From Ardenticatenaceae bacterium (lineage in GTDB: Bacteria > Chloroflexota > Anaerolineae > Promineifilales > Promineifilaceae), in assembly GCA_030065875.1 (NCBI GenBank), contig JASJCR010000026.1:1-49629 (forward strand): a stretch of 49,629 bases of DNA, read 5' to 3'. Each line of letters begins with the position of its first letter. Positions within the stretch are counted from its first letter, which is position 1. The notes beneath the pieces were generated by a model. The model made no database searches. It was not told the DNA's origin and saw only the letters and a list, made by a program, of their open reading frames with translations. Below, piece by piece: positions 27,037-36,092 of the stretch. Made by a program: the position numbers and the translations under genes.

Positions 27037-28925
27037 TCTGTTACCGGTAAGAGCCTCAGGTCATAATCAGCCGTCACATAAAATGCGCCCACCCATCCGG
27101 TGCGGCCGTCGGGCAGCTCAATTTTGACCCAGGTGCCAAAACGATTGCGCCCTAATGTGGGATACGCCTTGTTTCGCGGCAAAACCGCAATAACTTTGCT
27201 GATCATCGATGGGGCCTCTCGCACCTGATTTAATCCGCTGCGGACAACGATCGATTTGGGGCCGTCCGGCAGTGTTTCAGGTGGGGTTTCTGCCGGGGGT
27301 TCGGCAATCGGTAATGAGTCGATATCCAAACCTGGCTCCACATCCAAAACGCTCAACCAGCCAACCTGTCCATCGGGCAGTTCAATTTGAAGCCACGTTT
27401 TGTAGGTTGTACGGCCAGTGACAACCGCCGTCTGCGCTCGTCGCAGGGTCGTTAAGACCTCAGAAACCGAGCTGGCTTCTGCGCGGACCCTCGCCGCGGC
27501 GGTGCGCACTTTGGCCACCTGTCCAGTCACCACTTCAGGGGATTGACCAGGCGAGGCGGTTGACGGGGCGGCCGTTCCCGGAACTCCCGGTTCCCCAACT
27601 TCCAACGGGCCGTCAAGACGATCGTAGCTTAGCAGGATGCGGGCATCCGCCTCGATATTAAAATACTCAAGCTGAATCGGTGTGTCTCCGCCCGGCAGCT
27701 CGATATCCACCGTGTAGGTGATCTCCGGATGTTTGCGCCATTTGTCCATGATCAGCTGATCGTTGACCCACAGTCGCGCCCCGTCGTCTACCGTAACGGT
27801 GAAGCGATATTTTCCGGCAGGGAGATTGAGGGTTCCTTTAAAGCGGATCGAATACCCTTCACGAGTGATGTATTGCGGGTGAGGAAAGACGCCGCGATTC
27901 CAATCAAAGTCGATCGCCTGCTCGCTTTGCACCACGACCGGCTGCGCCGCCAGCACGCTGTTGTTGTAATATTGGGCGGTCCAGATACCGCTGGGGGCCG
28001 GCGCACCCGCAGTCGCTTCCCCGATTCGTTCCCAGGTTAGCCTGGCGGCCGCCAGACCCAGCTCATCGTAATACTCCATGACGACTTTGAGCGGGCCGCC
28101 GGGATGGTTCCAGTCGGCCGTGTGGGAGGCAAAGGTTTGGCTGCGCCAGTGATCGAGCACCTTTTTATCGTTGAGAAACAGGCGGGCCCCATCATCGGTC
28201 TCGGTTTTAAAGCGGTACAAGCCAGCCGGAAGATCGAGCGTGCGGGTCCAGCGCACGGAAAATTGTTCACTGCGGATGGCCACCGGCTCCGGAGAATCAA
28301 GCCCCCAGTCAAAATCGATGGTTTCATCATTGCGCACAAAATCCGCCAGAGCGCCCGGTTCGCGGCCGTTAAAATACTCCCCTTTCCAGGCGGTGATCGT
28401 TGGCTGAAACGGCTGCCCATCACGAATCGTATCGGACGCATACACGCGATCCCAAAACAGCTTGGCGATGGCGTCATGCTGATATTCGTAATATTCAACG
28501 GTAATCGTAACCGGGCCTTCACGGTCAACGTCGTAATAACCGGTGTAAGCGGTCACCACCGTATTCTGCCATTCATCGATAATTTTTGTGCCGTTGACAA
28601 AGACCCGCATGCCGTCATCGGCAGTGCCGGTGAAGCGGTAGCGGCCAGGCTGCAATACCTCTGTCCGGGTCCAGCGGGCGGAAAAAAAGTTGGTATCAAC
28701 CTGCGGCCACGGCCGCCAATTCCCCCAATTGCGATCGAGAGACGGGTTTCCATTCCGGTCTGTCTCAAAAATTTTCAGCACCGGATCCCCAGCGAGCTCG
28801 ATGTTGTTCCAATACGTCGCTTGCCAGCCATTTTGTTCTTGGGCGGCGGCCGAATTGGGTAAAAATGCAGATATCAGCCCCAGGCAAAACAAACCCATCA
28901 GGATTTGTTTGATCGAAACGCTCAA
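27033..28925 (-). CDS. Secreted protein with three PA14 domains and two SH3-like domains
   Basis: The 630-residue exported protein begins with a signal peptide ending ...LPNSAAAQE. Three PA14 repeats follow (about 30-165, 170-310, 315-445), each showing a W.A.YW/YYNN start, FSVRWTR or RFKGT strands, and TDDGARLFLNDKKV-type loops (TADDGMRVFVNGTKI, VDDGARLWVNDQLI), which in PA14 lectins bind glycans. Two bacterial SH3 domains (about 465-530 and 555-625: RAEASSVSEVL, VREAPSMISKVI, GRTGWVGAFYV) are usual in cell-wall binding proteins. The start is TTG with GGAG about eight bases upstream. It probably binds polysaccharide or cell envelope and lies in the export cluster. Confidence 0.9.
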   Translation of the reverse strand: MSVSIKQILMGLFCLGLISAFLPNSAAAQEQNGWQATYWNNIELAGDPVLKIFETDRNGNPSLDRNWGNWRPWPQVDTNFFSARWTRTEVLQPGRYRFTGTADDGMRVFVNGTKIIDEWQNTVVTAYTGYYDVDREGPVTITVEYYEYQHDAIAKLFWDRVYASDTIRDGQPFQPTITAWKGEYFNGREPGALADFVRNDETIDFDWGLDSPEPVAIRSEQFSVRWTRTLDLPAGLYRFKTETDDGARLFLNDKKVLDHWRSQTFASHTADWNHPGGPLKVVMEYYDELGLAAARLTWERIGEATAGAPAPSGIWTAQYYNNSVLAAQPVVVQSEQAIDFDWNRGVFPHPQYITREGYSIRFKGTLNLPAGKYRFTVTVDDGARLWVNDQLIMDKWRKHPEITYTVDIELPGGDTPIQLEYFNIEADARILLSYDRLDGPLEVGEPGVPGTAAPSTASPGQSPEVVTGQVAKVRTAAARVRAEASSVSEVLTTLRRAQTAVVTGRTTYKTWLQIELPDGQVGWLSVLDVEPGLDIDSLPIAEPPAETPPETLPDGPKSIVVRSGLNQVREAPSMISKVIAVLPRNKAYPTLGRNRFGTWVKIELPDGRTGWVGAFYVTADYDLRLLPVTE

Positions 28926-29005
28926 TTTTTCCTCTCCTTTAAATAAAAGAGTTCTGGCTGAGATGAGGGTTATATGCCTAAGAAAGTAACGTGTACAGTG
29001 CGGTG

Positions 29006-29033
29006 ATTATAGCAAAGATTAATTAATTGCCAG
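29006..29033 (-). promoter_or_regulatory. Candidate promoter of the PA14-permease-adaptor-ATPase operon
   Basis: On the - strand CTGGCA (29033-29028) and a perfect TATAAT (29011-29006) are 16 bases apart, about 80 bases before the PA14 TTG start. It lies between the upstream binding-protein gene and the PA14 gene. Confidence 0.45.
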
Positions 29034-29065
29034 CACCCTTATACAACGATTTACCATCTGTTACG

Positions 29066-31846
29066 CTACGAATCAGATACCTCGTATATATATGGAGGTA
29101 GGGTGTCATCCACCTCTTTCAGACACGCTTTTTGTTCGGCTTCTCGATCAAGCGTAAACGCTTCCTCCTGAATGATACAAGCGCGATAATTATCGATTTT
29201 TTGCTGGGCCTCATTAAGGGCGATTTCAACTTCGACCTCCTCGTTCATAATGATGTCAAAAGCCTGAGAAAGCCATATCGAGGAAATCCCCAGCCAGCTG
29301 TTTTCAACCGCAATCTGTAATGAAGGGGATTGAGAGGTAGCCGTGGCTACGGCCGCTTCATAAGCCTGAATGACTTCTTCATCCTTTTCAGCGCGAAACT
29401 CATCTGACTGCACCAGAGAAAGACGAGCGGGCAAAGTGCCACTTTCAACAGAATTGCCGGTTAAAAATTTGATCCACTCCCAGCACTGCTGACGATAATC
29501 GGTTGTTGCGGAAATAAAATATCCGGAAGAGTAGATGGTCCGGTTGGATGAACCATCGACATTAACCGGCAGCGGCACGACCCCAATATTGCGATCCTCC
29601 ATTTTGTCGGCCGTAAACTCCTCCCATGACCCGGTGGCCACCCACATCCCGGCTCGACCAGAGTCGATCAAATTCCGGCGGGTCTCGTAAGCGTTAAAAT
29701 CACTGCTCATTAATTCAGAATCGAACTGGGGCTTAACGTCATACTCATTATTGAGGTCGATGTACCACCGCACGGCAGCGATGGTCTCCGGGTCGTTGAC
29801 CACAATAGTCGGCGGTGATTCCAAATCGCTGTATCGGCCGCCTCCCAATTGCTCCACAAACATTCTAAAGGTGCCAATTTCATAAGCATCCGGCACAAAT
29901 CCATACTGGCGGGTGGTTTCATCACCCGCAGTAGATAAAGCAACGGCCATTTCCAGAAATTGGTCGATCGTCCAATCAGGCTGCGGATAGGCGATCCCCA
30001 CTTCATCAAACAAATCTTTGTCATACTGGATCGTTGGAATGAGAATTTCACCGGGAAGACCCCACAGCTGCCCCTGATAGGAGTATTGATCGATACTCAG
30101 CGGGTAAAAGTCATCACGGCTGAGCGCTAGATCGGCATCCAGCAGGGGCTCGATGGGCAAAATAGCCGCTAGAGAATCTTCATCCTGAAATGCGGGAAAA
30201 AACTGGACGCAGTCGGCCGATTCCAAGGCGTTCGCCAGCGTAAACCTGTTGGAGGTGAAATCCGGCTGCCGAACATCAACGACAATTGACGGATTTTCCT
30301 CGGTGAAACGCTCGGCCAGGTCGCGAAACGGCTTCAAGCCATCGATACCACCGCTGGCTGTAAAACGAATGGTGACCGCATCTTCGCTGGCGGGCGAAGC
30401 GGCGCTTTCTTCTACGATAAATTCTTCAATCTCGGCCGGCTCATCGTCTTCCAGGGCCGCCTGGGCTGCTTCCTCTTCGGCCGCAGCCTGGGCATCAGCT
30501 AGAGCAATGGCCGGGTCTACTCGATTTTGCAGAATTTCAATTAACGCCTCATCCAGCGGCTCAAACAAGTTAAACGAGACCGGCTCAAAATAACTGCCGT
30601 GAGTCAGGGCAAACTCTACAGCGGCGGCAAACTCCGGATCCACATCGTCCCAAAAACCTGATGATTCTGCGGTTTGTTTGAGGGCAGGCAGTGAAACTGG
30701 ACCACCAAATCCAAAATCTGACGGGGGCTGGGCAACCAGAAATTTAAGAAATTCCCAGGCAGCCTGTGGCTTAGTAGTTCCACCGCTGATTGCGTACCCA
30801 TTGGTATAAATCGAGGTCGATCGATCATCCGGATTGTTGACCGGCATGGGCAAAACGCCCAGCTCACCGTCCGCATTTTCGCTGCGCCAGCCGTATGATC
30901 CGGACCATTCATTCCACATGACCGCCTGCCCGTCCTCAATTAATTGATATCCCTGAGGCGGGCTAAAATTTTCCGGATCATCAAATTCCGGCCGCTCGAA
31001 GTACGGCATGACCTCATACTCGTTGACCATGTCCGCCAGAAACGTGGCGGCCGCAACCGTTTCATCGCTGTCGAGAAGCGGCCGCTGCGGTTCCGCAGAA
31101 TAATCAACCAGCGGTCCGGCATGGGCACGTATCAAATCAAAGTAATAATCATTGGCCGAGACAAACCCCCAAATGATCTCGCCGTCCCCTTCGCGAATCG
31201 TTGTGGCTTGAGCGATTTCAAGCAGATCAGTCCAGGTCCAGCCGGGCTTTGGATGCTCAAGCCCCTGCTCATCAAGAATATCTTTTCGATAAAAAATGAA
31301 GTCAAAATTTAATTCAGCCGGTAAAAGATACAGGCCACCGTTGTATCGCTGATTTTCAATAATATCGGCATAAAAATCATTGGCCGATAAATCAGGATCG
31401 TTGGCTAACAAAGGGGCCAAATCTAAAACGAGCCCTCGCTCAATTCCCTCCGGTGAAAAAAAAGATTGGTTGATGTCGGCCGCGCGCGCGAGCCTGTCCC
31501 GCGCATCCTCCGGCCATCGACCTCCTCCACCTGGATCCAGGTCAAGAATTTCCTCAACTGAAACCAGCTCGATTTGAATATTGGGGTTTTCCTCTGAAAA
31601 AGCGTCGGCGATATCCTGATAGCGGCCAAATTCCCAATCATAAACCGCCAATTTGACCGTTTGAACCTCATTTTCGTCCGATTCTGAGTCATCCGAACGG
31701 TCGTTTGTATCATCAGCGGCTGTGTCTGCCGTTTCCCCTGCCTCATCAGCAGTGGAAAGCGGTGGTGACTCCTCATCTGTTCCCTGGCAGGCTACTGTGA
31801 ACACGAAAATGGCCAGGAAGAGCATCCGCAAAGCAATTCGCTTCAT
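29066..31846 (-). CDS. Second tandem solute-binding lipoprotein
   Basis: The 926-residue paralogue of the protein at 18720-21494 has the same plan: lipobox FVFTVAC, acidic linker and two family-1 binding domains. Matching segments are FIFYRKDILDEQGLEHPKPGW in part, and IQYDKDLFDEVGIAYPQPDW in the second. Cysteines (ESADCVQFF, QQCWEWIKF, RACIIQEE, QKACLKEV) fall at the same places as in the paralogue. The start ATG follows a perfect AGGAGGG at good spacing, so it is probably well expressed. It is first in the export cluster, separated from the PA14 gene by 140 bases with a promoter candidate. Ligand unknown; carbohydrate is expected from the family. Confidence 0.88.
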   Translation of the reverse strand: MKRIALRMLFLAIFVFTVACQGTDEESPPLSTADEAGETADTAADDTNDRSDDSESDENEVQTVKLAVYDWEFGRYQDIADAFSEENPNIQIELVSVEEILDLDPGGGGRWPEDARDRLARAADINQSFFSPEGIERGLVLDLAPLLANDPDLSANDFYADIIENQRYNGGLYLLPAELNFDFIFYRKDILDEQGLEHPKPGWTWTDLLEIAQATTIREGDGEIIWGFVSANDYYFDLIRAHAGPLVDYSAEPQRPLLDSDETVAAATFLADMVNEYEVMPYFERPEFDDPENFSPPQGYQLIEDGQAVMWNEWSGSYGWRSENADGELGVLPMPVNNPDDRSTSIYTNGYAISGGTTKPQAAWEFLKFLVAQPPSDFGFGGPVSLPALKQTAESSGFWDDVDPEFAAAVEFALTHGSYFEPVSFNLFEPLDEALIEILQNRVDPAIALADAQAAAEEEAAQAALEDDEPAEIEEFIVEESAASPASEDAVTIRFTASGGIDGLKPFRDLAERFTEENPSIVVDVRQPDFTSNRFTLANALESADCVQFFPAFQDEDSLAAILPIEPLLDADLALSRDDFYPLSIDQYSYQGQLWGLPGEILIPTIQYDKDLFDEVGIAYPQPDWTIDQFLEMAVALSTAGDETTRQYGFVPDAYEIGTFRMFVEQLGGGRYSDLESPPTIVVNDPETIAAVRWYIDLNNEYDVKPQFDSELMSSDFNAYETRRNLIDSGRAGMWVATGSWEEFTADKMEDRNIGVVPLPVNVDGSSNRTIYSSGYFISATTDYRQQCWEWIKFLTGNSVESGTLPARLSLVQSDEFRAEKDEEVIQAYEAAVATATSQSPSLQIAVENSWLGISSIWLSQAFDIIMNEEVEVEIALNEAQQKIDNYRACIIQEEAFTLDREAEQKACLKEVDDTLPPYIYEVSDS

Positions 31847-31984
31847 GGTTTTCCCTCCTTGCTTGAAGTAAGATTCTACAACACTCCAACCATATGACTA
31901 TACACGGTTTGAGTCGTAAATGTCGCTATTAATTGTAAAAAGAGGTGTTTCACAGGTACTCTTTAGATTTCAAAAGGACACCAT

Positions 31985-32605
31985 ATGAAAATAACATTGT
32001 TTGGCGCTACTGGGGGAACGGGTTTGCAGGTCATGGAGCAAGCCCTGGACCAGGGCCACGAGGTCGTAGCACTCGTTCGTTCTCCAGAAAAAGTGACCAT
32101 AAGTCACGCAAATCTGTCGGTGGTACAAGGGGATGTTCTCAATCAGCTTGACGTGGCCAACGCCATCGCCGGGGTCGATGCGGTGGTCGTATCTTTGGGA
32201 AAAACCGGTAAAAATCCCGGCAATGTCGTCTCCAAAGGCACCTCCCATATTATTAAGGCCATGAAAGACCACGGCATAGCGCGGTTGATCGTCGTCACCT
32301 CGCTTGGGGTAGGCGACAGCAGAGACCAGGTGCCCTTCGCTTTTAAGTTGTTGATGAAGACTGTTTTGCGTTCTGTGATGCAGGACAAAGAAGTCCAAGA
32401 GGATTTTGTGCGCAGCAGCGGCCTCGAGTGGACGATTGTGCGGCCGGGAGGGCTATCAAACAAACCCAAAAGTGGTCATTATGAAGCGAGCACCGGCAAA
32501 ATCACGGCCGGTCAAATTAGCCGGGCGGATGTGGCTGATTTTATTTTGCAGGAGCTCCAGGAGCGGGAGTATTTGCAGCAAGCGGTCGGCTTATCGGGAA
32601 AATGA
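31985..32605 (+). CDS. NAD(P)-binding SDR/NmrA-like protein
   Basis: The 206-residue atypical short-chain dehydrogenase begins with the Rossmann motif MKITLFGATGGTGLQV (GxxGxxG) and continues with VVALVRSPEKV, GVDAVVVSLG and the region EWTIVRPGGLSNKP, as in SDR_a5/NmrA-like proteins. Members bind NAD(P) and act as reductases or redox sensors; substrate unknown. The ATG follows AAGGA at six bases. It is divergent from the binding-protein gene across 138 bases and no partner gene is evident. Confidence 0.88.
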   Translation: MKITLFGATGGTGLQVMEQALDQGHEVVALVRSPEKVTISHANLSVVQGDVLNQLDVANAIAGVDAVVVSLGKTGKNPGNVVSKGTSHIIKAMKDHGIARLIVVTSLGVGDSRDQVPFAFKLLMKTVLRSVMQDKEVQEDFVRSSGLEWTIVRPGGLSNKPKSGHYEASTGKITAGQISRADVADFILQELQEREYLQQAVGLSGK

Positions 32606-32696
32606 TGGCTGCCTGATTCAGCTCAACAAATCCCCCCCCTCCCGACACGGTTTAGGGGCGGACAGGTCTTCAATAACCCGATTCATCGTTCGCGGC

Positions 32697-32848
32697 CCCC
32701 CTGTCATCCTGAGCGCAGCGAAGGATCCCGCCAGCTAACATGAAAGTGTCCTTTGCCATCCAGGCGCTTTCATCTCTTCAAATCAGCCACCCTGAACACA
32801 AGATTGAGGAGATTCTTCACTCCGCTGCGCTCCGTTCAGAATGACAGG
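32697..32848. repeat. Dispersed GTCATYCTGAGCG repeat pair (inverted)
   Basis: CTGTCATCCTGAGCGCAGCG...GGATC (32701-32726) and GATTCTTCAC...GTTCAGAATGACAG (32811-32847) are inverted, about 85% similar copies of one module. They bracket about 85 bases of DNA without a gene. The whole 349-base spacer 32606-32954 holds nothing else I can identify. Confidence 0.65.
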
Positions 32849-32954
32849 TGGTTTGCACCCTACCTGTCTGCCCTTGAACCGCTCCTAGAAGGGGCTGGGA
32901 GAGGGGTGAGAGGATGCAGCAATACCCATCCCCTACCCCAATCCTTCACAAAAT

Positions 32955-33533
32955 CTATTCATTATCCGCCGACAATATCGTTTCACGCAGGCTTTCCAAC
33001 TCCCGTTTTTTCGGCCCGTGCCATTTACTATATTCCCAGCGCATGCCAGCGTAGGTCAGTGGCAGAAGCAGAAGCAGTCCGGCTCCTAACAGGTAATCCC
33101 CGTCCAAAGTCAATTTCAGAAAAGCCACGATGGCCAACGGCGCGAGGTACCAGTAAAGTAGGGCATGCCCCTGTCGGATTATATACTTCGACTGCCAGAT
33201 CGCTTTGTCCAGCTCACCGAGCATTGTCTCCTCAAACTTAACGAGGGTCTTGCGCCGTCTTAACCGGAAAAATATTCCTAATATTGAATAGGCCACATAC
33301 ATGATCGGAATGACAAATCCAAAGCCCTGTTCGTTTTCTACGATCATGTCGTAGAACAAGTAGATACCAATGACGATATTGACTCCGATCATCATGTACT
33401 CCGCAAATCCGATCCAAAAATTAATTGAATTTCCCTTTCGCTGGATAGAGGCGTACATCGCGCTTTCATTAATCGCGTATAGCTTTTCATTATTTTGGTT
33501 ATTCCAAATTACTTGCATTTCTTCAAACTCCAT
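32955..33533 (-). CDS. Membrane protein cotranscribed with ECF sigma factor
   Basis: I cannot name the family. The 192-residue protein has a short soluble N-terminus (EEMQVIWNNQNNEKLYAI), four hydrophobic segments in two pairs (about 38-58, 72-90, 125-140, 145-160) and a charged tail. Its gene overlaps the sigma factor gene by 11 bases and has AGGAG ten bases before the start. Position and topology suggest a regulator of the sigma factor, perhaps an anti-sigma protein, but no zinc or ASD motif is visible. Confidence 0.75.
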   Translation of the reverse strand: MEFEEMQVIWNNQNNEKLYAINESAMYASIQRKGNSINFWIGFAEYMMIGVNIVIGIYLFYDMIVENEQGFGFVIPIMYVAYSILGIFFRLRRRKTLVKFEETMLGELDKAIWQSKYIIRQGHALLYWYLAPLAIVAFLKLTLDGDYLLGAGLLLLLPLTYAGMRWEYSKWHGPKKRELESLRETILSADNE

Positions 33534-34032
33534 TTTTTTCTTTCTCCTGGGATTGGCGCAGCAAATGTCGTTTGATCCGGTGAATTTTTACCCCAACATT
33601 GCTTTCAGAAATACCCACCAGATTGGCCATTTCCTTGTAGCTAAACCCATCTAACATCAATAAGCAGAGAGACCGATCAACCGGATCGAGCTTTCCGATT
33701 TGCTCGTAAAGCCAGGTTAGGCGTTCGTCTTTTTCTTGAGACGCGATGGTGAGCACGTGCTCAACGTCTGTCAACGGCTTTGTTTCCGGCCGCTTCTTCT
33801 CCTGCCGAACCCAGGCTGTGGCGGTGAACAGCGCCACCCGATAAATCCAGGTTGATGGCTTGGATTCTCCCCGAAAATCGGGAATCGATTTCCACAGCTG
33901 CAGCGTCATCTCCTGAAACAAATCATCCTGATCCTGAGGGGTAAACGCATAGGCACGTAAAATCTTAAACAAAATGCCTTTGTGTTGATCGATCCACTGG
34001 GAAAAGATTTGTTTCTGCTTCTGTTCTTCCAT
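33523..34032 (-). CDS. ECF-type RNA polymerase sigma factor
   Basis: The 169-residue protein has region 2 (QDQDDLFQEMTLQLWKSI, then FRGESKPSTWIYRVALFTA) and region 4 with a helix-turn-helix (DGFSYKEMANLVGISESNVGVKIHRIKRHL). It lacks regions 1 and 3, as ECF sigma factors do. GAGG lies nine bases before the ATG. It overlaps the membrane-protein gene downstream, an arrangement usual for sigma and its antagonist. Target promoters cannot be inferred. Confidence 0.92.
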   Translation of the reverse strand: MEEQKQKQIFSQWIDQHKGILFKILRAYAFTPQDQDDLFQEMTLQLWKSIPDFRGESKPSTWIYRVALFTATAWVRQEKKRPETKPLTDVEHVLTIASQEKDERLTWLYEQIGKLDPVDRSLCLLMLDGFSYKEMANLVGISESNVGVKIHRIKRHLLRQSQEKEKNGV

Positions 34033-34106
34033 TAATGGTTGCCTCTATTTTTCGGCCGTTCTATCTTAATTAGTAGCAAACCAATATTTATTTATTACAA
34101 ATCAGC

Positions 34107-34337
34107 TCAAGTTGTGGCCTTATTCAGCAACCGAATAGCTGAGAGAAGCGCTTCCGTTTTCGGCCATCTAAGCCCTAAAGCAGCTTGACGAGATTCCTCT
34201 CTCCGCTGTTCTTTCTGAGCAAGGACAGGGGTTTGTTCGATTAACCATTTAACCCAAATTGCGCCCTTTTGGCGCGAAAGAACAGTTCCAATGGAAATCG
34301 AAACCGGATAATTAGGTTCTGTTGACATTTGATCCAT
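34107..34337 (-). CDS. Doubtful small open frame (76 codons)
   Basis: A 76-codon frame has no recognisable domain and no ribosome-binding site. Its first codons lie inside the terminal repeat of the MITE-like element 34313-34486, so the start would come from a mobile element. The composition (WVKWLIEQTPVLAQKEQRRE) is protein-like, so a remnant of a gene disrupted by the element is possible. The surrounding 634-base gap (34034-34667) otherwise holds this element, a short AACGCGATTTATCGGGTT palindrome relative near 34490 and a terminator. Confidence 0.2.
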   Translation of the reverse strand: MDQMSTEPNYPVSISIGTVLSRQKGAIWVKWLIEQTPVLAQKEQRREESRQAALGLRWPKTEALLSAIRLLNKATT

Positions 34338-34486
34338 TTTGGTGATTTATCGTCATTTTTGCGATATTTTCTACACCCGTCGGTTAAAACCGACGGCTAA
34401 AGGGTTGGTTTGCCATCAGGTCAGACCCTTTAGCCTCGCATTTCAATGCGGGGGTGAAGAAATTTCCCAAATGTCAACACAGCCTA
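34313..34486. mobile_element. MITE-like element, copy 1
   Basis: The 174-base element has 19-base terminal inverted repeats with two mismatches (TAGGTTCTGTTGACATTTG at 34313-34331, complement at 34468-34486) and codes for no protein. Inside are hairpins: GTCGGTT/AACCGAC, GGCTAAAGGGT/ACCCTTTAGCC and CGCATT/AATGCG. TA at both outer ends would suit a TA target duplication, but no longer direct repeat is seen. A second copy lies inverted at 38358-38547. Confidence 0.7.
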
Positions 34487-34606
34487 GTTAACGCGATTTA
34501 TCGGGTTAATTTGGCCTATTCATCGGGAAGGTAGGGTTACAAACTAAAAAAATTGGGTGATTAATGGGCGCAAATTCATGAAGATTAGCCGGTCTACAGT
34601 GGAAAC

Positions 34607-34642
34607 AAAAAAGTGATCCTCCTGAATTAGTGAGGATCACTT
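34607..34642 (-). terminator. Terminator after the SRPBCC gene
   Basis: On the - strand AAGTGATCCTC and GAGGATCACTT form an 11-base perfect stem with a 10-base loop, followed by six T. It starts 25 bases after the SRPBCC stop. Confidence 0.88.
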
Positions 34643-34667
34643 CATCTACTAAAATAATTATAGGGTA

Positions 34668-35102
34668 TCAGGCGGATTCCAGGGCTAATTTTAAATCCTG
34701 AAGGTGATGGCTATCCTCTTTTTTCATAACCTGGGCCACTACCGGCAGCATGAGCTTTTTTAATCCCTTAGTCGACACGACGCACTCCATCTCCACCTGA
34801 GTACCATTATCTTGAGGCTTAAGGTGATAATGATAGGTAACTTCAATGCCAGAGGCTTCGGCCGTGACTGAATAACGAGTGGGGGCCTCAAACCGCACCA
34901 CTTCCAGGTCGGTTTGCTGCTCTTGTCCGTTCATCAATCTGATTTCGCGAAAGCGGGTCCCCACACCAACCGGGCCGGGGGTGAGCTGCTTCATGCTCTT
35001 GATGTTTGACATCACTTTAGGTGCCTTTTCGGGGCTCATCAGCGCCTCAAAAACATCTTCGACCGGGTGGTTGATCCATTCACTGAGGGTAAAGCCTGAC
35101 AT
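34668..35102 (-). CDS. SRPBCC/polyketide-cyclase-like ligand-binding protein
   Basis: The 144-residue protein has the helix-grip fold pattern of the SRPBCC superfamily: an N-terminal FTLSEWINHPVEDVFEAL, middle GVGTRFREIR, and a C-terminal helix ending LQDLKLALESA. Such proteins bind small hydrophobic ligands or catalyse cyclisation or dehydration. AAGGAG lies six bases before the ATG. It follows the AraC-type regulator gene by 11 bases, so regulator and binding protein are made together. A terminator follows. Ligand unknown. Confidence 0.85.
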   Translation of the reverse strand: MSGFTLSEWINHPVEDVFEALMSPEKAPKVMSNIKSMKQLTPGPVGVGTRFREIRLMNGQEQQTDLEVVRFEAPTRYSVTAEASGIEVTYHYHLKPQDNGTQVEMECVVSTKGLKKLMLPVVAQVMKKEDSHHLQDLKLALESA

Positions 35103-35113
35103 ATCTTTCTCCT

Positions 35114-36016
35114 TTAAGCTAATTTTTCTACAGGCAGGTAAATATCGGTATGATTGAGTTCATACGACGGATTAATGCGGGTTGTGCGATAAATTTCTAT
35201 CGCTGGAATGCCGATAACCTGGAAACGTTTGAGTGAAAACAGCTGCTGAAAAATCGCGCCGTAAGCCTGTTCCAGCATCCGGCCGTAAGGGCCAATATAC
35301 GTCGTGCGAGCAAAGATACCCTCCGGAATTACCTGAAAGCCGATTTCACCATCCGATTCGGCTGGCTGATCGATCTCGATACAGGCATCAAAACGCAGTT
35401 TTTCAGCCGGAGTAATCGTCGGATCATCATGACCAACTCCCAAAAGTAAATTATCTCCTCGATAAAAACCCCTTGTTTTGACCCAAGAAATCAAACGGTC
35501 ATACGCATGCATATCCGCGTCAACATAGGGGCCCAGGTTGCGAATAAAAGCCACTGAAATCGGCTGAATATTCACAATGGCCGGCCGAGAAATTTGGAAT
35601 TCGGTTTGTAAATGATTGAGCGATTCAGCGGTGTGTTGATCAATCCACTCCCGTAATGATTCTTTCCGGCGATACATTTTGGGGGTGATCCCAAACTGGC
35701 GGCGAAACGCCCGGCTAAAGGTCTCATGGGAGTGATAACCGGTGTTGATGGCAATATCGAGAATCGACGTGTTCAGCAGCTTGAGCTGATATGCGGCCTG
35801 CTCTAATCGCAGTCGTTGAGTATATTGTTTGGGTGTTTCGCCAATTATGTGGTGAAAAAGGCGGTGAAAGTGAGATGCGGATAGACTAGCAAGACCGGCC
35901 AGCACCTCCAACGACAAATCGTCGTTTAAGTGGGTTTGAACGTGGGTGAGAACGGGCAATAAACGGCCGGCATCTTTGCGGGCATCGATGGTTGACATGC
36001 CACCAGTATAAGCCAT
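35114..36016 (-). CDS. AraC-type regulator with GyrI-like effector-binding domain
   Basis: The 300-residue protein has two helix-turn-helix motifs at the N-terminus (LSLEVLAGLASLSASHFHRLF and ILDIAINTGYHSHETFSRAF, with GITPKMYRR closing the AraC domain by about 120) and a GyrI-like (SOUL/bacterial effector-binding) domain from about 145 to 300 (VAFIRNLGPY, GIFARTTYIGPY, IEIYRTT). This Rob/SoxS-like layout regulates genes in response to small toxic compounds. ATG 36016 gives the longest frame; ATG 35998 is equally possible and neither has a clear Shine-Dalgarno. It is followed closely by the SRPBCC gene. Confidence 0.9.
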   Translation of the reverse strand: MAYTGGMSTIDARKDAGRLLPVLTHVQTHLNDDLSLEVLAGLASLSASHFHRLFHHIIGETPKQYTQRLRLEQAAYQLKLLNTSILDIAINTGYHSHETFSRAFRRQFGITPKMYRRKESLREWIDQHTAESLNHLQTEFQISRPAIVNIQPISVAFIRNLGPYVDADMHAYDRLISWVKTRGFYRGDNLLLGVGHDDPTITPAEKLRFDACIEIDQPAESDGEIGFQVIPEGIFARTTYIGPYGRMLEQAYGAIFQQLFSLKRFQVIGIPAIEIYRTTRINPSYELNHTDIYLPVEKLA

Positions 36017-36092
36017 TGTCTCGGCCGTTTCTTGACGTTTCTTGCTATTTGAGTCAATCCCTCTGCGAACTTTGCGGTGATGTCCTGGAATA

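Noticed and set aside
32753..33241. 162-codon + strand frame
   Set aside because: It is a shadow of the - strand membrane-protein gene plus repeat DNA.
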